DNA of 64,000 nucleotides from the NCBI RefSeq assembly GCF_012910905.1, contig NZ_WTVN01000002.1, forward strand, positions 62,001 to 126,000. The letters are read 5' to 3'. This document shows positions 55,440-64,000 of the stretch, one piece after another (positions within the stretch are counted from its first letter, which is position 1; the number at the start of each line of letters is the position of its first letter). Under the pieces are notes generated by a model. It ran no database searches and was not told where the DNA came from. It was given only the letters and a program-made list of their open reading frames with translations. The translations under genes and the position numbers were made by a program. This stretch comes from Aromatoleum toluvorans. GTDB lineage: Bacteria; Pseudomonadota; Gammaproteobacteria; Burkholderiales; Rhodocyclaceae.

Positions 55440-56042
55440 ATGTCCGTCCTGAATTTCGGCACCCGCGGCGCGCTCGCCGCCATCAACCACCTGCTCGCCC
55501 GCGCCGACTGGGCACGCGAACGCCTCGCTCCGCACGCCGGACGCCGCGCCCGCCTGCGGGCCGAACCGGCCGAGCTGCTGTTCGCGATCGATGCCGACGG
55601 CTACCTGATCGACGCCGAAGCGGGCGTGGAACCCGCGGTCACGCTGTCCATGCCGCTCTCGGCCCTGCCCGCCCTCGTCGGCGGCGACGCCAACAAGGCA
55701 ATGAACGCCGTGCGCATCGAGGGCAACGCCGAACTCGCCGATACCCTGGGTTTCGTTTTCCGCAACCTGCGCTGGGATGCCGAGGAAGACCTGTCGCGCG
55801 TGTTCGGCGACATCGTCGCGCACCGCATGGTCGAGGGCGCCGGAACGCTGCGGCGCATGCATGAACGCGCATGGGCCGGGCTCACCGGCAACCTCGCCGA
55901 ATACCTCGCGGAGGAACAGCAGACCCTCGTCACCCGCGGCGCGCTCGCGTCCCTCGGCGACGAACTGCGCAGCTTGCGCGACGATCTCGCGCGCCTCGAC
56001 AAGCGCGTCGGCCGGCTGCCGACGGCCGCACGACGCGGCTGA
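55440..56042 (+). CDS. ubiJ: Ubiquinone biosynthesis accessory protein UbiJ (SCP2 domain)
   Basis: The 200-residue protein has an N-terminal SCP2 lipid-binding domain (about 15-110) and a C-terminal coiled region with LGDELRSLRDDLARLDKRV. UbiJ is thought to present lipophilic ubiquinone intermediates to the biosynthetic enzymes. It follows the Tim44 gene. The usual next gene, ubiB, is absent: the convergent ATP synthase operon starts after a 291-base gap with a terminator. Confidence 0.88.
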   Translation: MSVLNFGTRGALAAINHLLARADWARERLAPHAGRRARLRAEPAELLFAIDADGYLIDAEAGVEPAVTLSMPLSALPALVGGDANKAMNAVRIEGNAELADTLGFVFRNLRWDAEEDLSRVFGDIVAHRMVEGAGTLRRMHERAWAGLTGNLAEYLAEEQQTLVTRGALASLGDELRSLRDDLARLDKRVGRLPTAARRG

Positions 56043-56269
56043 ACCTGCACCCACGACCACGCGTCCTGTCCCGGGCCCCGGGACGAACGGCGAGTTTTTG
56101 AACGTACGGCGGGCGGATCATTCGCCCGCTGCGCCATCAACGCCGAACGAGGTCCGTCCCGACCGGCGGCGTTCCCGCCCTTCGGCCAACCTGTGCCGAC
56201 TGAGCACCACTGAACGGCGCGGCGCGCGCGCGGAGCGCCGCCGATAGCCTTTCCCGCCCCGTAAATAGA

Positions 56270-56296
56270 AAGGGCAGCCCGATACGGACTGCCCTT
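56270..56296 (-). terminator. Rho-independent terminator of the atp operon
   Basis: AAGGGCAG (56270-56277) pairs with CTGCCCTT (56289-56296), with an inner CCG/CGG pairing. On the minus strand it is followed by TCTATTTAC. It lies about 40 bases after the atpC stop in the 291-base gap. The rest of the gap (56043-56269) holds nothing recognisable. Confidence 0.82.
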
Positions 56297-56333
56297 CGTG
56301 CTTCGTGCGCGCCGCAGCGGCGGCGCCCGCCGA

Positions 56334-56759
56334 TCAGTGACCGCGTTTGCGCAGCTTCTGGATCGCGGCGATCTGGGCGATCGCTTCCGCCAATTCTGCC
56401 TGGGCCTTCGCGTAATCCAGTTCCGACGACCTGTTCTGCAGCGCCTCTTCCGCCATACGCTTGGCTTCGAGGGCCTTGGCCTCGTCGAGATCCTTGCCCC
56501 GGATCGCGGTGTCGGCCAGAACGGTGACCAGCCCCGGCTGAACTTCCAGGATGCCGCCGGCGACGAACACCAACTCCTCATCCGCCTGATCCCGCACCTT
56601 CACACGCACCGCGCCCGGCTTGATCCGGGTCATCAGCGGCATGTGGCCGGGCAGGATCCCGAGTTCGCCCGCTTCGCCGGGAAGCGCAACGAACTCAGCC
56701 AGACCGGAAAAGATCTGCTCTTCCGCGCTGACGATGTCTACGTGGACCATCATTGCCAT
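56334..56759 (-). CDS. atpC: ATP synthase epsilon subunit
   Basis: The 141-residue F1 epsilon subunit has an N-terminal beta-sandwich ([15 protein letters not shown]) and a C-terminal helical hairpin. It couples gamma rotation to the c-ring and inhibits hydrolysis. It is the last gene of the operon. Confidence 0.96.
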   Translation of the reverse strand: MAMMVHVDIVSAEEQIFSGLAEFVALPGEAGELGILPGHMPLMTRIKPGAVRVKVRDQADEELVFVAGGILEVQPGLVTVLADTAIRGKDLDEAKALEAKRMAEEALQNRSSELDYAKAQAELAEAIAQIAAIQKLRKRGH

Positions 56760-56814
56760 GTTGACTCCTCTTCAAGGCCGCGCGGCAGCGGACTGCCGCA
56801 CGGCGCGCGCCAGA

Positions 56815-58230
<1,416 letters not shown>

Positions 58231-58241
58231 TCAATATTCCG

Positions 58242-59111
58242 TTACACCGCGGCGGCGCCGCCGACGATCTCCGACAGCTCCTTCGTGATCGCTGCCTGGC
58301 GGGTCTTGTTGTAGACCAGCTGCAGTTCGCCAATCACGTTCTTGGCATTGTCGGAGGCGGCCTTCATTGCCACCATTCGCGCACTCTGTTCGGAAGCCAT
58401 GTTCTCGGCGACAGCCTGGTACACCAGCGCCTCGACGTAACGCACGAGCATTTCGTCGATGACCACCTGCGGGTCCGGCTCGTAGAGGTAATCCCACGAG
58501 CTTTCGGGGGTGCCCAGCTGCTCGCCGGACAGCGGGAGCAGCTGCTCCAGCACCGGCTCCTGCTTCATCGTGTTGATGAAGCGCGTGTAGGCAATGTAGA
58601 CCGCGTCGAGCTCGCCGTTCTGGAACGCGTCGAGCATGACCTTGACCGGGCCGATCATCTTTTCCAGGTGCGGCGTGTCGCCCATCTGCACGACGTGCGA
58701 CACGACGTTCGCGCCCATACGCTGCATGAAGCCGAGCCCCTTGTTGCCGATGCAGCAGGCACGGATGTCGGAGACGCCGCTGGCGCTCCAATCCTTCATC
58801 GCGTTCAGCGCGACACGCTGGATGTTGGTGTTGAGACCGCCACACAGACCCTTGTCGGTAGTGACGAGGATCAGGCCCACCCGCTTGACCTGGTCCTTGT
58901 GGACCAGGAACGGGTGTTTGTAGTCGGTCACATTGGCCTGGGACAGGTTCGCGGCGAGTCGGCGGATCTTCTCGGCATAGGGACGGGCAGCACGCATCCG
59001 GTCCTGCGCCTTGCGCATTTTGGATGCGGCCACCATTTCCATGGCCTTGGTGATCTTGCGCGTGTTTTGCACGCTCTTGATCTTGGTACGGATTTCCTTA
59101 CCGCTAGCCAT
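58242..59111 (-). CDS. atpG: ATP synthase gamma subunit
   Basis: The 289-residue central-shaft subunit has the N-terminal [21 protein letters not shown] and the C-terminal [12 protein letters not shown]-like helix ([21 protein letters not shown]). Order in the operon is standard. Confidence 0.97.
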   Translation of the reverse strand: MASGKEIRTKIKSVQNTRKITKAMEMVAASKMRKAQDRMRAARPYAEKIRRLAANLSQANVTDYKHPFLVHKDQVKRVGLILVTTDKGLCGGLNTNIQRVALNAMKDWSASGVSDIRACCIGNKGLGFMQRMGANVVSHVVQMGDTPHLEKMIGPVKVMLDAFQNGELDAVYIAYTRFINTMKQEPVLEQLLPLSGEQLGTPESSWDYLYEPDPQVVIDEMLVRYVEALVYQAVAENMASEQSARMVAMKAASDNAKNVIGELQLVYNKTRQAAITKELSEIVGGAAAV

Positions 59112-59132
59112 TTTCCGTCTCCGTCCGCGGGC

Positions 59133-60671
<1,539 letters not shown>

Positions 60672-60683
60672 CTGGGTATGCTC

Positions 60684-61220
60684 CTAGTTCTTTAGCGCAG
60701 CGGCCATGTTCGCGAGTTTGCCGCGGACCGAGGCGTCGATCACTTCGTCGCCGATGGCGATACGGACCCCGCCGATGAGTTCGGGGTCGAGGCTCACGCT
60801 GATGTTCAGCTTGGTCTTGAAACGGGTTTCAAGATCGGACTTCAGCGTGGCCAGCGTCGCATCGTCGAGCGGGAAGGCGGAGGCGATGTCGGCCTCCTTG
60901 ACACCTTCATGTTCGTTCTTGAGATCGACGAACAGGTCACGGATCTCCGGAAGCACCTGCAGGCGCTCGTTGTCCACGAGGACGCGAACGAAATTCTGCA
61001 GCTCGGGGGTCAGGCCCTGACCCGCAACGTCGAGGAACAGCTGGTACAGCTGCTGTGCCGACAGTTTCGGATCACTGATGCAGGCCCGCATCGAGCTGTC
61101 CGCGGCAATCGCGGCCAGCCGATCGAGAGCTTCCGACCAAGGCCCCAGCGCACCTGCCCCGCGGGCCAGCTCGAAGGCGGCATCCGCATAGGGGCGCGCG
61201 ATGGTGACGTTCTCGGCCAT
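60684..61220 (-). CDS. atpH: ATP synthase delta subunit
   Basis: The 178-residue stator subunit starts [13 protein letters not shown]-like ([20 protein letters not shown]) and ends [21 protein letters not shown], the signature of OSCP/delta. It joins alpha to the b subunit. Confidence 0.96.
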   Translation of the reverse strand: MAENVTIARPYADAAFELARGAGALGPWSEALDRLAAIAADSSMRACISDPKLSAQQLYQLFLDVAGQGLTPELQNFVRVLVDNERLQVLPEIRDLFVDLKNEHEGVKEADIASAFPLDDATLATLKSDLETRFKTKLNISVSLDPELIGGVRIAIGDEVIDASVRGKLANMAAALKN

Positions 61221-61223
61221 GAC

Positions 61224-61697
61224 TTATTGCAGTTCCTGTTTCAGGTTGGCGAGCAGGTCGGCGTGCACCTGGGCGTTGATCTCGCGGCGCAGGATGCGCT
61301 CGGCACCGGCGACGGCGAGGTTGGCGACCTGGTCACGCAGGGCTTCCTTGGCGCGCTGTGCAGCAGCGCCGGCTTCGCCTTGCGCGGCTTCACGCGCCTG
61401 GGCAATGATGCGCGCGGCTTCGGCGCGGGCTTCGTCGAGAACGGTGGCTGCCTGCTTTTCGGCGACAGCGCGCATGTCACCCGCGGATTCGCGGGCCTTG
61501 CGCATTTCCTCGACGACCTTCTTCTCGGCGTGAGAGAGGTCCGCCTTTGCCTTGTCCGCAGCCGCGAGCCCGTCCGCGATCTTCTTCGCGCGCTCGTCGA
61601 GTGCCTTCACGATGGGGGGCCACACGAACTTCATCGTGACCCACGCCAGAATGAAGAACACAACGAGCTGGGCTATCAGGGTTGCGTTCAAATTCAC
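61224..61697 (-). CDS. atpF: ATP synthase b subunit
   Basis: The 157-residue peripheral stalk protein has one N-terminal membrane helix ([19 protein letters not shown]) and a long charged helix. A 3-base gap separates it from atpH. Confidence 0.96.
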   Translation of the reverse strand: MNLNATLIAQLVVFFILAWVTMKFVWPPIVKALDERAKKIADGLAAADKAKADLSHAEKKVVEEMRKARESAGDMRAVAEKQAATVLDEARAEAARIIAQAREAAQGEAGAAAQRAKEALRDQVANLAVAGAERILRREINAQVHADLLANLKQELQ

Positions 61698-61755
61698 TGT
61701 TCTTGCTCCTCAGTTGTGTTCAATGAGGCCGATGGTGGCCAAATGAGCGAACCGA

Positions 61756-62010
<255 letters not shown>

Positions 62011-62059
62011 TTAGTTAGAGATTGAAGTTAAAAAGAAACCAGTTACTACTGCGAAACGG

Positions 62060-62890
62060 TTAGTGGCTTTCGTGAGCCTGGCCGATGTACACCAGCGTCA
62101 GCATCATGAAGATGAAGGCCTGCAGGGCGACGATCAGGATGTGGAACACAGCCCAGATCGAGCCGGCGATGATGTGGCCGACGAAGCCGAAGACGGTGGC
62201 GGTGCCGCCGAGCAGCGCGATCAGCATGAAGATCAGTTCGCCGGCGTACATGTTGCCGAACAGTCGCATGCCGTGCGAAATGGTCTTGGCGAGGAACTCG
62301 ATCATCTGCATCAGGAAGTTGATCGGGTACAGCAGCGGATGGCTGCCGAAGGGCGCGGTGAAGAGCTCGTGCACCCAGCCCGACATGCCCTTGATCTTGA
62401 CGTTGTAGTAGAGGCAGAGCAGCAGCACGCCGATCGACATGCCGAGGGTGCCGTTCAGGTCGGCGGTCGGGACGACGCGCAGGTAGGCGTGCTCGTTGCC
62501 GGAGACGGTGGCCCAGATGCGCGGCAGCAGATCGACCGGCAGGAAGTCCATCGAGTTCATGACGAAGATCCACAGGAACACGGTGAGGGCGACCGGCGCG
62601 ACGAACTTGCGCGACTCGGCGCTATGCACGATGCCCTTGGCCTGGTCGGCGACCATCTCGACGAGGATCTCGACGGCGGCCTGGAAGCGCCCCGGCACGC
62701 CCGCGGTGGCCTTGTTGGCGGCGCGGATCAGGAAGAACAGCGTGATGACGCCCAGCGCGATCGAGAAGAACAGGGTGTCGAGGTTGAGGATGCTCCAGTC
62801 GATGACGGCCTTCTGGGCGTGCCCCGTGGAGTTGAAGTGGGTGAGGTGGTGGACGATGTACTCGCCTGCGGTGGGTGCTTCGGTAGCCAT
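62060..62890 (-). CDS. atpB: ATP synthase a subunit
   Basis: The 276-residue membrane subunit forms the proton half-channels. The essential arginine lies in SHGMRLFGNMYAGEL. The start at 62890 (MATEAPTAGEY) lies 2 bases after the atpI stop; the longer frame upstream is only an overlap with atpI. Confidence 0.96.
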   Translation of the reverse strand: MATEAPTAGEYIVHHLTHFNSTGHAQKAVIDWSILNLDTLFFSIALGVITLFFLIRAANKATAGVPGRFQAAVEILVEMVADQAKGIVHSAESRKFVAPVALTVFLWIFVMNSMDFLPVDLLPRIWATVSGNEHAYLRVVPTADLNGTLGMSIGVLLLCLYYNVKIKGMSGWVHELFTAPFGSHPLLYPINFLMQMIEFLAKTISHGMRLFGNMYAGELIFMLIALLGGTATVFGFVGHIIAGSIWAVFHILIVALQAFIFMMLTLVYIGQAHESH

Positions 62891-62892
62891 AT

Positions 62893-63234
62893 TCAGGTCT
62901 TCACCAAAAATGCAAACAAATTCGCCTTCAGTGCCAGGATCAGGCCGATGAAGAGACCGCCCCAATGGACGTCTTCATATTTCAGCCCGACCAGCACCAA
63001 CAATCCCACTATCGACGCGACCTTGAGGAACTCGCCGACGAAAAAAGCTGTCACATGGCCTGACCCGCCGCGCTTGGCGACGAGGTGCAGCCGCAGCGCG
63101 AACAGGGCGCTGGGGAGCACGCAGGAGAGACCTCCGAGCACTGCGGAGATCGCCCCGGCCGGGCCGAAAAAAACGGCCGCAATGGCCGTTGCCACGATCG
63201 TTGCGCCCAACTGCAGTAAAACCATCTTCAGCAT
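62893..63234 (-). CDS. atpI: ATP synthase accessory protein AtpI
   Basis: The 113-residue protein has four membrane segments of the AtpI/ATP synthase subunit I family, an assembly factor for the c-ring or magnesium uptake. It is the first gene of the operon, with a promoter 56-84 bases upstream. ATG at 63234 or the fourth codon are both possible. Confidence 0.88.
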   Translation of the reverse strand: MLKMVLLQLGATIVATAIAAVFFGPAGAISAVLGGLSCVLPSALFALRLHLVAKRGGSGHVTAFFVGEFLKVASIVGLLVLVGLKYEDVHWGGLFIGLILALKANLFAFLVKT

Positions 63235-63289
63235 GGATCTGCCGCCGCGCCGCGCCTGTCAGGCGCCGACCGCCGTAAAAATTCCGCGA

Positions 63290-63318
63290 ATACTAGGGGT
63301 TAACCGTAACAAAGTCAA
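63290..63318 (-). promoter_or_regulatory. Sigma-70 promoter of the atp operon
   Basis: Minus strand TTGACT (63313-63318) and TAGTAT (63290-63295) are separated by exactly 17 bases. The site stands in an A+T-rich stretch of the 199-base gap between parB and atpI. It gives a leader of about 50 bases before atpI. Confidence 0.72.
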
Positions 63319-63433
63319 ATATGTATGGCGGTGCAACATGGTGTGCGCGCCAAGTCATGCATCTTATACAAGATACGCAGAACTGCGTAGTGCATTTCAC
63401 TCCGGCGGACGGGCCGCGGGCGTTTCGCCGGGG

Positions 63434-64000
63434 TCAGTCGAGGGGGCCGCGCAGGCGCGCGAGGAGGCCGTCGAGCTGGTCGAGGCTGCCGAAGTGCAGG
63501 GTGATTTCCCCCGCGCCCTTGCGGTTGGCCTTGATGCGGACCGTCGCGCCCATGACGTCGGCGATTTCTTCCTCGAGGCGCTGGAGGTCGCGGTCGGGGG
63601 CCTGCGCGGCCTTTTTCGGGCGGGGATTGACGGTCTGCTGGACGAGGCGCTCGGTGTCGCGCACCGACAGTCCGCGCGCGGCGACCTGGTTGGCGAGCTG
63701 GATCTGGTTGGCGCCGTCGAGCGGCAGGATGGCGCGCGCATGGCCCATGTCGATGTCGCCGGCCATCAGCAGCTCCTGCACCGGGCGCGCGAGATTGAGG
63801 AGGCGCAGGAGGTTGGAGGCGGCCGGGCGCGAGCGGCCGACCGCATCGGCGGCCTGCTGGTGGGTCATGCCGAATTCGTCGATGAGGCGCTGGATGCCGC
63901 TCGCTTCCTCGAGGGGGTTGAGGTCTTCGCGCTGGATGTTCTCGATCAGCGACATCGCGAGCGCGGCTTCGTCGGGGATCTCGCGCACGAGGCAGGGCAC
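63434..64000 (-). CDS. parB: Chromosome partitioning protein ParB, 5' end outside window
   Basis: The C-terminal 188 residues are visible. They include the ParB box LIENIQREDLNPLEEA, the helix-turn-helix GMTHQQAADAVGRSRPAASNLL and the dimerisation tail. The CTPase N-terminus lies beyond the window edge, so no start can be given. ParB spreads from parS sites to segregate the origin region. Placement directly before the atp operon is common in betaproteobacteria and suggests nearness to the origin. No parS site (TGTTTCACGTGAAACA) is seen in the window. Confidence 0.93.
   Translation of the reverse strand: MPCLVREIPDEAALAMSLIENIQREDLNPLEEASGIQRLIDEFGMTHQQAADAVGRSRPAASNLLRLLNLARPVQELLMAGDIDMGHARAILPLDGANQIQLANQVAARGLSVRDTERLVQQTVNPRPKKAAQAPDRDLQRLEEEIADVMGATVRIKANRKGAGEITLHFGSLDQLDGLLARLRGPLD

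Noticed and set aside
63235-63433. Possible parS site or replication origin next to parB
   Set aside because: No TGTTTCACGTGAAACA-like palindrome and no cluster of DnaA boxes is visible here. Only an atp promoter is supported.

Overview
The window is about two-thirds G+C and has the gene orders of a betaproteobacterium, most probably Rhodocyclales (Azoarcus/Aromatoleum/Thauera type). That placement is inferred from gene order and protein style, not from a database search. The right end carries parB next to a complete atpIBEFHAGDC operon, an arrangement usually found close to the chromosome origin.

Layout, left to right. (1) 1-4349: a very large helicase on the minus strand, truncated by the window edge, that joins a DnaQ-like exonuclease, a RecQ helicase and a UvrD-type helicase. 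(2) 4653-5753: an Old Yellow Enzyme-family oxidoreductase. (3) 5841-7567: a roughly 1.7-kb insert in the 3' end of a tRNA-Arg(CCG) gene. It is flanked by 15-bp direct repeats plus duplicated terminators and carries one gene, a Fic-domain protein with its own DNA-binding domain and a set of matching operator-like repeats. (4) 7746-14031: a hybrid histidine kinase, an HD-GYP response regulator, and a divergent OmpA-like protein. (5) 14060-21802: a LysR regulator divergent from a catabolic operon (HTD2/MaoC-like hydratase, acyl-CoA dehydrogenase, MmgE/PrpD protein, class III CoA-transferase, CitE-like lyase, TRAP solute receptor). The enzymes fit breakdown of a branched C5 dicarboxylate through a citramalyl-CoA-like intermediate. 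(6) 21905-29880: a lipoprotein cytochrome c, the two-component pair TtrS/TtrR, and convergently ttrB-ttrC-ttrA, a tetrathionate reductase module.

(7) 30010-33402: Rep helicase, a DUF4197 protein and a zinc-finger-less DksA. (8) 44209 down to 33468 (minus strand): a long cell-wall and lipoylation run, mreB-mreC-mreD-mrdA-rodA-rlpA-dacC-dat-ybeD-lipB-lipA. It combines the rod-shape elongation complex, a PBP5-type carboxypeptidase, a D-amino-acid aminotransferase and lipoate synthesis. (9) 44323-51139 (plus strand): gatC-gatA-lipoprotein-gatB (tRNA-dependent amidotransferase), a class II glutamine amidotransferase, a HIT protein and an unrecognised 545-aa protein. (10) phoB-phoR on the minus strand with a Pho box, then DUF971-ubiE-Tim44-ubiJ on the plus strand. 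(11) 63234 down to 56334: the ATP synthase operon with a good sigma-70 promoter and a terminator, preceded by parB.

Most of the window is core chromosome. The accessory parts that deserve attention are the tRNA-borne Fic insert, the C5-dicarboxylate operon with its orphan TRAP receptor, the triple-domain helicase and the unrecognised 545-aa protein.
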